Origin: Deltaproteobacteria bacterium | GTDB lineage: Bacteria; Bdellovibrionota_B; Oligoflexia; Oligoflexales; CAIYRB01 | NCBI GenBank assembly: GCA_016874735.1 | Contig: VGTI01000005.1 | Coordinates: 95,564-159,563, forward strand | Direction: 5' to 3' | DNA: 64,000 nt | Shown: one piece after another, positions 26,100 through 33,552 of the stretch | How the letters are laid out: every line of letters starts with the position of its first letter | How positions within the stretch are numbered: the stretch's first letter is position 1 | The notes under the pieces: model-generated | Seen by the model: the letters and a program-made list of their open reading frames with translations, nothing else | The model's database searches: none | What the model was told of the DNA's origin: nothing | Made by a program: the position numbers and the translations under genes

Positions 26100-27068
26100 T
26101 CACAACTCGACCTTTAGGCCATCGTAAGCCAGACGTAGCGTCGGCCCCTCTGGTTGAACTTTTTCCCACACATTCCGGTAGGAGTCTAACTGTGACTGCA
26201 TGTACTTCTTGGCGTTGGCATACATACGCCGCAGCTTCTCTTCGCTCGACCAAGGGTCATGATGGGTGAAGAGTACGTTTTTGATACCTTCGCGGAGGGC
26301 TAGATCCACACCGATATTAGGACTGCAGTGTCCCCAATCAAACCGACTGGCGAGCTCCGACATCTCGTACTGGGCATCAAAAAGAAGGCCATCGAGATTT
26401 TGGTAATACACCAGATCGCGTCCCAGCTCAGCCGGGGTGAGCCGCTTGAACTCCCCGTCCACGCCAATAGCAAACGATTTGGTTCCACCCTCAATGCGGA
26501 AACCAAAGGAGCCACCGGGGTGGTCCAGAACGAAGGGCTTCACGGTCATCGGGCCAACCTGCGTGGCTTCGTAGAGTTTGATTTGGTGAAATTCGATGGT
26601 GCTACCCAACTGACTCCATGTCAGGGGGAAGTTGACGCCGTTGAAGTTGATTTTAATGAACTCAGGTGCATTGCGATGCACGTGGTAGATATGGATTTTA
26701 TACCCTGGGATATGCACAGGAATGAAAAACGGCATGCCCATGATGTGGTCCCAGTGCATATGGGTCATGAAGACATGAAACTCTTTGGCACCTTGCTGCA
26801 TGGCAAGCGTTCCGGCGTCGCGAAATCCTGACCCCATGTCGATGTAGACCGACTGGCCGTCGTGGTGAATCTCGGTACAGGTGGTGTTGCCGCCGAAGAC
26901 TACAGGATTGTTTAGACGCCCGTCCTTGATAGCAGCGATCAGTTCAAAAGCACTCGTGAGGCCGATCTTGCTGCCCTGGACGACAATGTCCTCCAGCACT
27001 GACAGGAACTTGTCATGACTAGTCGGCACAGGCAGAGAGCCACGGGTGCCCCAGCATTTGATGTACAC
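26100..27068 (-). CDS. MBL-fold metallo-hydrolase
   Basis: 322-residue cytoplasmic metallo-beta-lactamase-fold hydrolase. It starts YIKCWGTRGSLPVP, the usual opening of the phosphoribosyl cyclic phosphodiesterase/RNase Z-like branch. The zinc motif is THMHWDHIMGMPFF, with later ligands in FDWGHCSPNIG and the HH of FTHHDPWSS. The substrate could be a cyclic nucleotide or phosphodiester; it is not decidable here. Start GTG 27068 with a G-rich SD. It is divergent from the STAS-like gene across 126 bp, so the two may share regulation. Confidence 0.88.
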   Translation of the reverse strand: MYIKCWGTRGSLPVPTSHDKFLSVLEDIVVQGSKIGLTSAFELIAAIKDGRLNNPVVFGGNTTCTEIHHDGQSVYIDMGSGFRDAGTLAMQQGAKEFHVFMTHMHWDHIMGMPFFIPVHIPGYKIHIYHVHRNAPEFIKINFNGVNFPLTWSQLGSTIEFHQIKLYEATQVGPMTVKPFVLDHPGGSFGFRIEGGTKSFAIGVDGEFKRLTPAELGRDLVYYQNLDGLLFDAQYEMSELASRFDWGHCSPNIGVDLALREGIKNVLFTHHDPWSSEEKLRRMYANAKKYMQSQLDSYRNVWEKVQPEGPTLRLAYDGLKVEL

Positions 27069-27194
27069 ACAGTCCCCCGTGCATCCGGCGCCCTACAGGC
27101 ACCCACTTCTGCTAAAAAACTAGGTGGTTAGTGTCTTTTAGTATAGCTCAAATCGGGTAACTGGGTATACAATTTTAGGAAATAGGAGTCAGCA

Positions 27195-27668
27195 GTGAGC
27201 AATCAAGGCATCCAGATCGAAGACAAGGGTGGGGTTTACTTCGTCCGCGGAGTGCTGGACGAGTATGCCGATCTGAGTAGCTTGCTGACCAAGCCAGCGC
27301 CTCTCAGGTTGAACCTCCAGGGTCTGACCAGACTGAACAGTATCGGCGTCCGCAACCTACTCAAGTTCCTCGCCAGCTGGGGCGACAAGCCGTTGATTTA
27401 TGAACACTGCACCAGTGAATTTATCGATCAGTTGAGCATGATTCCGGCCCTCCTTGGCATCAAAAAGCAGGGGCAGGTGGCATCACTCTATGTCCCATTT
27501 GAGTGCACGAGCTGCGATCATGAGGCCGATATTTTTGGCCAAATGAGCGAATATCACGGATCTTTAAAAACCAATGCGTGGCCCAGCAAGGTCTGCACTA
27601 AGTGCGGCGGCTCGATGCAAGTGATCAGCGATACGTTTTTTGCCTTCGCCCAGAGCAAGTCAGCGTAG
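27195..27668 (+). CDS. STAS-like domain fused to a zinc ribbon
   Basis: 157 residues. Residues about 5-95 resemble a STAS/anti-sigma-factor-antagonist fold: LRLNLQGLTRLNSIGVRNLLKF aligns with the conserved strand and helix carrying the phosphorylatable serine, here Ser49. The tail has CxxC at 104-107 and CxxC at 134-137, a likely zinc ribbon. It may be a partner-switching signalling protein, but no kinase or sigma gene adjoins it. GTG start with AGGAG upstream. It is followed by a small T-rich hairpin and then rpsP. Confidence 0.75.
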   Translation: MSNQGIQIEDKGGVYFVRGVLDEYADLSSLLTKPAPLRLNLQGLTRLNSIGVRNLLKFLASWGDKPLIYEHCTSEFIDQLSMIPALLGIKKQGQVASLYVPFECTSCDHEADIFGQMSEYHGSLKTNAWPSKVCTKCGGSMQVISDTFFAFAQSKSA

Positions 27669-27739
27669 CCGGGCACACTGAAAATTCTTGGTTTAGTCCT
27701 AGCCTCTCGCTAAACGCTGTGTTATACCCTCCCGTCCAT

Positions 27740-27761
27740 AGGGCCTACGCCCTTGTTTTTT
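27740..27761 (+). terminator. Small intrinsic terminator or attenuator in the rpsP leader
   Basis: A 5-bp stem AGGGC/GCCCT with loop CTAC (27740-27753) is followed by TTGTTTTTT (27754-27761), and then directly by the rpsP SD GGAGG. It could end the STAS-like gene mRNA or act as a leader attenuator for the ribosomal operon. Confidence 0.45.
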
Positions 27762-27776
27762 GGAGGATAAGTTTAC

Positions 27777-28049
27777 ATGGCAGTGCACGTGCGCCTATCT
27801 CGGCACGGAACCCGCAACCGTCCCTTCTACCACATTGTCGCCGCGGATCATAAGATGCGCCGGGATGGTCGTTTTATCGAGAAGTTAGGCGTCTATGACC
27901 CAGGTCAAGAGCCGTCTCTAGTTGACGTTAAAGAAGACCGCCTACAACACTGGTACGAGCGTGGCGCTCACCTGAGCGACACCGTAGCTAAGCTCTTGAA
28001 AGTTAAGAACATCAAGCTTGCGCGCAAAAACACCAGCAAAAAAGCCTGA
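27777..28049 (+). CDS. rpsP: 30S ribosomal protein S16
   Basis: 90-residue S16 with the family start [19 protein letters not shown] and [11 protein letters not shown]. It binds 16S rRNA during early assembly of the small subunit. Length is normal. GGAGG at proper spacing precedes the ATG. First gene of rpsP-rimM-trmD, followed by an antiporter-like gene. The usual upstream ffh is absent. Confidence 0.97.
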   Translation: MAVHVRLSRHGTRNRPFYHIVAADHKMRRDGRFIEKLGVYDPGQEPSLVDVKEDRLQHWYERGAHLSDTVAKLLKVKNIKLARKNTSKKA

Positions 28050-28659
28050 GTCTAAAGCTCTCCCGAGCAAGACATCAACCCCTGCCTCAGCTTTCGTCGT
28101 GATCGGCCAAGTCGGCCGACCACATGGGCTGGGTGGGGCTTTTTTTGTCTCGGGCCGCAAGGAAGCCATCGACCCCAAATACGGTGAGCTCAAGATTGGT
28201 CCAAGTTTGGCCCAAGCCACTACCGTCAAGGTCGAGACTTCAGCCATGCAGTCCGGCAGGCCATTGCTCAAATGCAGTTTAGCCTTTGACAGGACGACAG
28301 CAGCACAGATTACCGGACACCTTATCTTTGCAGATCGGCGGCATATCCAGGCACAACGTGGCGACGATATGCTGTGGAGTGATCTTGAGCGGGCCGAAGT
28401 CCTCGATTGTGAGGGCGTCGTGATTGGCCGCATCCATCATGTCTACAACGCAGGGTCCAGTGACATCATCGAGGTCACCGACGGAATTCGCAGTGTCGAC
28501 ATCCCCCTCATTCCTGACTATCTAGCCGGTGATGACGCTCTGGCAACTGGCGCGGACGGGCGATTTCAACTTCATCTAAAAGTACCCCGCAGCACTTTCG
28601 ACGATGTATGGAATGACCAGACCAAGGATAGGCCGGCCTCTGAGCCCAGTGATGCGTAG
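28018..28659 (+). CDS. rimM: 16S rRNA processing protein RimM
   Basis: About 213 residues: RimM N-terminal beta-barrel starting [19 protein letters not shown] and a C-terminal PRC-barrel with [19 protein letters not shown] and [10 protein letters not shown]. RimM helps assemble the 30S head near S19. The start is uncertain: the frame opens at TTG 28018, overlapping rpsP by 32 bases with a Lys/Pro-rich tail; no ATG exists before the conserved core, and a GTG at VVIG would trim the first strand. The trmD start overlaps its end by 8 bases. Confidence 0.93.
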   Translation: MRAKTPAKKPESKALPSKTSTPASAFVVIGQVGRPHGLGGAFFVSGRKEAIDPKYGELKIGPSLAQATTVKVETSAMQSGRPLLKCSLAFDRTTAAQITGHLIFADRRHIQAQRGDDMLWSDLERAEVLDCEGVVIGRIHHVYNAGSSDIIEVTDGIRSVDIPLIPDYLAGDDALATGADGRFQLHLKVPRSTFDDVWNDQTKDRPASEPSDA

Positions 28660-29359
28660 CTTCTACGTCCTTACAGTCCACCCGGAGTTCATCCGCGCTT
28701 ATGGTGAGTTCGGGGCACTTAGAGCCGCTGCAGCCAAGGGTAAAGCCGTGGTACAGCCGGTAGCCCTGCGAGATTTCGCCGTCGATCGCCACGGTAGTGT
28801 TGACGATCATCCCTACGGTGGTGGTGACGGAATGGTGCTTAGACCGGAGCCGTTGGCCGCAGCCCTGCGCTCCTTGCCTGTGCGGCCGCGGGTCATCCTG
28901 ATGTCGCCGGTCGGTAAGGTTTGGACCCAGCAGGATGCCGTAGACTATGCCGCCGATGACCGCCCCGTTGCCTTTGTCTGCGGTCGCTTCGCTGGCGTTG
29001 ATCAGCGCTTCATCGACCGCTACGTTGACGCAGAATATTCGTGCGGAGACGTGATCCTTACTGGTGGTGAATTACCGGCCCTGATGATGATCGACTCGAT
29101 CGTCAGGTTGTTGCCTGATGTACTAGGCAATCCCGAAAGTCCACGCTGCGACTCATTTGCAGCGTCCTTTGGTGGCGGACTTGAGTACGCCCTGTACACG
29201 CGTCCGCCGGTATTTGAGGGCGTGAGTGTCCCGGCCGTGTTACTGTCGGGAGATCACAATGCGATCACCCAGTGGCGCACTGCTAATGCGACGGAGCGCA
29301 CCGCCCGTCTCAGACCAGATTTGGTGAGAGTAGGAAATACGAACAAAGGAAAGACGTAG
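28652..29359 (+). CDS. trmD: tRNA (guanine-N1)-methyltransferase TrmD
   Basis: 235 residues; SPOUT enzyme that makes m1G37 in tRNA with AdoMet. Family marks are FYVLTVHPEF, DDHPYGGGDGMVLRPEP, CGDVILTGGELPALMMID (knot) and YTRPPVFEG. The motif usually written CGRYEGVDER reads CGRFAGVDQR, so the conserved Glu is Ala (GCT at about 28999). The LLDxPHYTRP region reads LEYALYTRP. The start is ATG 28652 within the rimM end, implying coupling. The rplS that normally follows is absent. Confidence 0.94.
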   Translation: MRSFYVLTVHPEFIRAYGEFGALRAAAAKGKAVVQPVALRDFAVDRHGSVDDHPYGGGDGMVLRPEPLAAALRSLPVRPRVILMSPVGKVWTQQDAVDYAADDRPVAFVCGRFAGVDQRFIDRYVDAEYSCGDVILTGGELPALMMIDSIVRLLPDVLGNPESPRCDSFAASFGGGLEYALYTRPPVFEGVSVPAVLLSGDHNAITQWRTANATERTARLRPDLVRVGNTNKGKT

Positions 29360-29361
29360 CA

Positions 29362-30642
29362 ATGGACGTCCTGAGTCCTGGTCAGAGCATGCAAACCATA
29401 GCCACGGTTTTCTTTGCCTTGGCTGTGGTACACACCTTTGCGGTGAAATACCTAGCGGCACTGGCCCGCCGGTTTCCTGCCGGATCAGTTGGCGAAAATC
29501 TCCTGCATTTTTTGGCTGAGGTCGAGGTGGTCTTTGGCCTGTGGGCGGCGCTTCTCATAGCAGTCTGGACCACTCGCTTTGGCATCGATTCAGCCGTCGG
29601 CTACCTCGATGGCGTCAACTTCACCGAGGCAGGATTTGTCTTCGTCATTATGTGCATGGCTGCTACGCGCCCTGTCTTGGATCTAGCTCGGTGGGGTACA
29701 CTTGCACTTGCGAGGCTCTTGCCGCTGAGACCACGTCTAGGCATCTACGTCACCACCTTGACCGTGGGGCCGCTACTTGGCTCTCTCATCACGGAACCAG
29801 CCGCTATGACGGTGACAGCATTACTACTGCGCGATCATTTCTTTACCCATGAGATGAGTGCCAGGTTCCGATACTGCACTTTGGCACTACTCTTTGTGTC
29901 CGTATCCATAGGTGGCACTTTGACCTCATTTGCAGCGCCGCCAGTGCTCATGGTAGCGCACAGTTGGAACTGGTCAGACAGCTTCATGCTACACAGATTT
30001 GGCTGGAGATCTGTGGTGGCCATTGGCACCAGCGTATGCGGCACTGCATGGTACTTTCGGCAGGAATTGCGCGCTGCTTCCAGCGACGCCAAGCGGAAAC
30101 TCGGTCACGAGCGCCCGCCCCTCTGGGTGGCCGCAGTACACTTGTTGTTTATTGCTTTAACGATCAGCTGCAGCCATCACATGCGCCTATTTGTGCCGGT
30201 GTTCCTCTTTTTCCTTGGTTGGTGTGCCGTAACGCGCGAGTACCAAGACGAGCTTAGGCTGAGGGAAAGCCTCTTGGTTGCCTTTTTTCTTGGCGGCCTT
30301 GTGACACTCGGGGGTCTACAGAATTGGTGGCTGGAACCCCTACTGGCGCATCTGGAGCCCGTCCAACTCTTTTGGGGCACCACAGCCCTAACTGCCATTA
30401 CAGACAATGCTGCCCTGACCTACCTTGGCAGCCTGGTGACAGACATCAGCACGCCAGCAAAATACGCCCTAGTTGCGGGCGCAGTCTGTGGAGGTGGTCT
30501 TACAGTCATCGCAAACGCGCCAAATCCTGCAGGCCACGGCCTACTGCGGGACACCTTTGGCGAGGACGGCATTAGCCCTATGTGGCTCCTCATCAGCGCC
30601 GTACCTTACACGCTACTCGCTGCAGCGGTGTTTCTCATCTAA
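29362..30642 (+). CDS. Putative Na+/H+ antiporter (Na_H_antiport_3-like)
   Basis: 426-residue inner-membrane protein with about 11 TM helices. The sequence GPLLGSLITEPAAMTVTALLL and later TALTAITDNAALTYLG, with ITEPA and TDNAA half-repeats, suggests an inverted-repeat ion transporter of the putative Na+/H+ antiporter family (pfam07399 as I recall it). It would exchange cations across the inner membrane. It begins 2 bases after the trmD stop, in the position where rplS usually lies. No terminator is visible before the convergent flagellin gene. Confidence 0.82.
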   Translation: MDVLSPGQSMQTIATVFFALAVVHTFAVKYLAALARRFPAGSVGENLLHFLAEVEVVFGLWAALLIAVWTTRFGIDSAVGYLDGVNFTEAGFVFVIMCMAATRPVLDLARWGTLALARLLPLRPRLGIYVTTLTVGPLLGSLITEPAAMTVTALLLRDHFFTHEMSARFRYCTLALLFVSVSIGGTLTSFAAPPVLMVAHSWNWSDSFMLHRFGWRSVVAIGTSVCGTAWYFRQELRAASSDAKRKLGHERPPLWVAAVHLLFIALTISCSHHMRLFVPVFLFFLGWCAVTREYQDELRLRESLLVAFFLGGLVTLGGLQNWWLEPLLAHLEPVQLFWGTTALTAITDNAALTYLGSLVTDISTPAKYALVAGAVCGGGLTVIANAPNPAGHGLLRDTFGEDGISPMWLLISAVPYTLLAAAVFLI

Positions 30643-30656
30643 TACGACTTCAGAGA

Positions 30657-31583
30657 TCAGCCCTGCAGCAACTTGAGGGCAATCTCCGGCTGCTGATTAG
30701 CCTGCGTCAGCACTGCAGCGCCCGCCTGTTGGAGAATACGGCTTTGCGTCAAAGCCGCCGTCTCACTGGCAAAGTCGACATCCTTGATCCGGGAACGCGC
30801 CGCCGACAGGTTTTCCGTCGACACGGCAATAGCCTTGTCGGTTTTTTCCAGACGGTTTTGAACTGCACCGAGCTCCGCACGGTACCTCGCCACTCTCTCG
30901 AGCGCGTCGTCGATTTTGGTGATCGAACTCTGAGCTCCAACTTTAGAATCGATCCGCGTACCATCGGGATTCTGGGCGCTGCCTAGCCCCAGTGAACCAT
31001 CACCCTCTGTGAAAGCATTGAGCGTCGACATATCGATACGGATAATGTTGGTAGGGTTGGGATGGTTCAGCGCGTCGGATTTCTGGTAGTAGTTCTTACC
31101 GACTTGAATCTCGAGCGGCGGTGGATTGTGCAAGCGCCGCATCTCTTCCGGAATCTCGCGCGTACCAGTCAAGAGGCGGGTACCGTTAAATTCGGTACTA
31201 GCAGCGATACGGTCAATCTCGTCCTTGAGCTGGAAGAATTCCTGGTTTAGATAGTTACGCTCCCGCTGACCGATCGTATCTGAGGCGGCTTGGATTGATA
31301 ACTCGCGCAACCGCACCATGATGTTATTAATCTCGGAGAGGCCACCCTCGGCCGTCTCGACGAGCGAGATACCGTCGTTGGCGTTGCGCCTTGCTTGGTT
31401 GAGACCACGCACATCGGCGCGCAGCACCTCAGCGATGGCGAACCCGGCAGCGTCGTCGGAGCCTTTGTTGACGCGGTAACCCGAGGCCAAGCGCTCTGTA
31501 GACTTGGATACCTCTTCACCCGACATCATCATGTATCGTTGAGCGATGAGGGACTGGACGTTTGTACGTACACGTAAGCCCAT
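30657..31583 (-). CDS. Flagellin
   Basis: 308-residue flagellin with conserved N- and C-terminal D0/D1 helices: VRTNVQSLIAQRYMMMSGEE, ERLASGYRVNKGSDDAAGFA, and at the end SRIKDVDFASETAALT with ILQQAGAAVLTQANQ and a final KLLQG. The variable middle (about 140-210) is short, so the filament surface is small. It is exported by the flagellar type III system. AAGGG precedes the ATG. No other flagellar genes occur in the window, so this is one of perhaps several flagellin loci. Three 16-bp repeats sit in its leader. Confidence 0.95.
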   Translation of the reverse strand: MGLRVRTNVQSLIAQRYMMMSGEEVSKSTERLASGYRVNKGSDDAAGFAIAEVLRADVRGLNQARRNANDGISLVETAEGGLSEINNIMVRLRELSIQAASDTIGQRERNYLNQEFFQLKDEIDRIAASTEFNGTRLLTGTREIPEEMRRLHNPPPLEIQVGKNYYQKSDALNHPNPTNIIRIDMSTLNAFTEGDGSLGLGSAQNPDGTRIDSKVGAQSSITKIDDALERVARYRAELGAVQNRLEKTDKAIAVSTENLSAARSRIKDVDFASETAALTQSRILQQAGAAVLTQANQQPEIALKLLQG

Positions 31584-31609
31584 GGGCTACCCTTCCGAGA
31601 CGGTCACCT

Positions 31610-31657
31610 TTTAATCAGATCACGATTTAATCAGATCACGATTTAATCAGATCATAA
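31610..31657. repeat. Three tandem 16-bp repeats in the flagellin leader
   Basis: Three head-to-tail copies of TTTAATCAGATCACGA at 31610, 31626 and 31642; the third ends CATAA. Each junction contains the palindrome GATTTAATC. The block covers the end of the RibD-C gene (stop at 31636-31638) and the region where the flagellin promoter or leader should be. It may be an operator array or a slippage-prone tract. Confidence 0.85.
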
Positions 31658-32304
31658 GATAAGATTACTAGGTTTCCTACGACCTGAGAAGAAGCCAGGC
31701 TAAACATAATTGATTTGTTGACTGGTGGTTGCACGAGGGGGAGCGCCTCTGACCGAGCAACAATTAAGGGGCAAACCGTCACGATTAAGCGATCGACCAA
31801 CCCGGCAGAATAAAATTCTCGGTTAACACTTGCCCCCCCGAAAAGCAGGACGCGCTCGCAACCAGCTGCGGCGAGGGCGTTCACGATGGTGTCTGGGGCA
31901 GGATCGTTACCATAGGCAAGATGCCGCACCTCACCCTTGTGTGCGGGCAACTTCGCTGCAGTCTCGGTGACTATCCACCGAGGGAGCTCGGCCTGGTCAT
32001 AGAACGGCTGCCCGGCCGGCAGACCCTTGCGACTCATGACCACCCAGATGGGATAGCGCCCGCGATCGTTGACGACCGAAAAGGCCTGGCCACTTGCTTG
32101 CAGCGAACTGCTACCCACGATGATCGCATCCGCGGAGCGGATAAGTCCCAGCAAATGCTCGAAATCGTCCTGGCTGGTAAAGCCAGACTCAAGGCGCTCC
32201 TTGTCGGTCTCGCCCGGATGGGAGGCAATCCGGCCATCGAGACTGATGGCCATGACATTCGTGATCTTGAGTGCGGCATGCTTAACTAGAGAGGCGCTCT
32301 TCAC
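31636..32304 (-). CDS. RibD C-terminal-like reductase (dihydrofolate reductase fold)
   Basis: About 222 residues with the RibD_C fold: NVMAISLDGRIAS (Asp of the substrate site), IIVGSSSLQASGQAF, and the NADPH-binding segment RVLLFGGASVNREFYSAGLVDRL. Members reduce the ribosyl chain of a pyrimidine in riboflavin synthesis or act on related substrates. Here the deaminase half of RibD is missing, so it is a stand-alone reductase. The start is probably GTG 32304 with GAG upstream; TTG 32310 is possible. Its last five codons lie in the tandem repeat before flagellin. It lies 37 bp downstream of carD on the same strand. Confidence 0.82.
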   Translation of the reverse strand: MKSASLVKHAALKITNVMAISLDGRIASHPGETDKERLESGFTSQDDFEHLLGLIRSADAIIVGSSSLQASGQAFSVVNDRGRYPIWVVMSRKGLPAGQPFYDQAELPRWIVTETAAKLPAHKGEVRHLAYGNDPAPDTIVNALAAAGCERVLLFGGASVNREFYSAGLVDRLIVTVCPLIVARSEALPLVQPPVNKSIMFSLASSQVVGNLVILSYDLIKS

Positions 32305-32341
32305 AGGCAACTCAACGCAGTGGTTGATGCCCAGAACCCGC

Positions 32342-32827
32342 TCAGTTTGGCATCAACAGTTGACTCAGCTCGACCTCGACCTCGTTAGCCTCACGACTTG
32401 CTGCGGCGCTGATCTCCGAGACCAACATGGCCAGGGCCTTGTCCATCATCTTCTTCTCGCCGTATGACAGGTCCTTATCGCCCTTGAGGGAGCAAAGATC
32501 CCGCAACACTTCAGCAATATCAGCAACGGAGCCAGTCCGCAGCTTATCATTAAATTCCCGAAACCGGCGATTCCAAGTCGTGTGCGAAACTTTACCCGGG
32601 CTTCTGAGGATCGAGTAAATGGAGTTGATCTGCTCATCGCTGATCAGCCCGCGCATGCCGGCCCGCTCGCAGCCACTAATAGGTACCATGAGCGTGGCGC
32701 CAGATGCCAAGATCTGCAACACATAGAAGTCTTGATTGGTACCGCCGATCTTGCGAGACTCAATCCGCTTGATCACGCCGACACCGTGGGCAGGGTAAAC
32801 AGCCTTGTCTCCGACTTTGAATTGCAT
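32342..32827 (-). CDS. CarD-family transcriptional regulator
   Basis: 161 residues. The N-terminal RNA polymerase-interacting (RID/Tudor) domain begins FKVGDKAVYPAHGVGVI, and the C-terminal helical domain carries KVSHTTWNRRFREFNDKL. CarD proteins bind the RNA polymerase beta subunit and stabilise open promoter complexes. The length matches mycobacterial and myxobacterial CarD. It has a long AT-rich leader shared divergently with rpsO, and the RibD-C gene follows 37 bp downstream. Confidence 0.93.
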   Translation of the reverse strand: MQFKVGDKAVYPAHGVGVIKRIESRKIGGTNQDFYVLQILASGATLMVPISGCERAGMRGLISDEQINSIYSILRSPGKVSHTTWNRRFREFNDKLRTGSVADIAEVLRDLCSLKGDKDLSYGEKKMMDKALAMLVSEISAAASREANEVEVELSQLLMPN

Positions 32828-33219
32828 ACATGACTCCGGGTTGTTTCTTATCGGTCAATGATGCGAGCCAAGCTGTGCACGATAGCAAAGGGGACGAGAC
32901 TGATGCAGACAAGTCAGATCGCGACTGCTTAGCGGATGGAGCGTCCCAGGCCACCAGCGGATAGAAGTCCTAGGTGGGGCACACTCTAAGCCAAAATAGA
33001 TCGACACTCACAAAAACTAGTCAATTTTAAATGAATTGTCAAACTATTTATAATAAAAGATACATTAGTTTGTTTACTTTTAATTATTACAGCAATTTGA
33101 AACAGCTTCGCTTGCCTACTTCGTTTATTTGCGCTAAACCACCATGCTTACTACTCGCCTACAGAGGGTTTCCCGAATAGGTTGTAGTCATCATTCAGTA
33201 ATTATTGGAGATCGCGTTC
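32828..33219. promoter_or_regulatory. AT-rich divergent regulatory gap between carD and rpsO
   Basis: 392 bp without a gene. The stretch 33000-33115 is markedly AT-rich and must hold promoters in both directions. On the minus strand TTGACA (complement of 33037-33042) is a fair -35 box for carD; on the plus strand TATAAT occurs at 33049-33054 but lacks a good -35. No hairpin with a T-run is seen. Confidence 0.5.
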
Positions 33220-33489
33220 ATGTCATTGTCTGCCGCTCAAACCGCGGAACTATTGAAGAAGTACGGCCGTCACGAGAACGACACTGGTTCCCCGGAAGCT
33301 CAAGTAGCTCTCCTAACCGCCCGTCTTAACTACCTTAATGACCACTTCAAGGCGCACAACAAAGACCACCACTCGCGGACGGGTCTGATGAAGCTCGTAG
33401 GACAACGTCGTCGTTTGCTCGATTTCTTGCACCGCCAAGATTACGAAGCTTACAAGAAGCTCATCAGCGATCTAGGAATCCGTAAGTAA
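33220..33489 (+). CDS. rpsO: 30S ribosomal protein S15
   Basis: 89 residues, the normal S15 length, with [20 protein letters not shown] and [20 protein letters not shown]. It binds the central domain of 16S rRNA. I chose ATG 33220, preceded by GGAG; a TTG five codons earlier is unlikely. It is followed by pnp in the conserved rpsO-pnp order. Confidence 0.97.
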   Translation: MSLSAAQTAELLKKYGRHENDTGSPEAQVALLTARLNYLNDHFKAHNKDHHSRTGLMKLVGQRRRLLDFLHRQDYEAYKKLISDLGIRK

Positions 33490-33552
33490 CGGTTACTTGG
33501 TCTCTTGTTGTTGTGATGCGGAAGTGCTTTTGCCAAGTTAAGGATGCTGCGA

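Noticed and set aside
33049..33054. Perfect TATAAT in the carD-rpsO gap as the rpsO promoter
   Set aside because: No acceptable -35 element occurs 16-18 bases upstream, and the tract is so AT-rich that the match is expected by chance.
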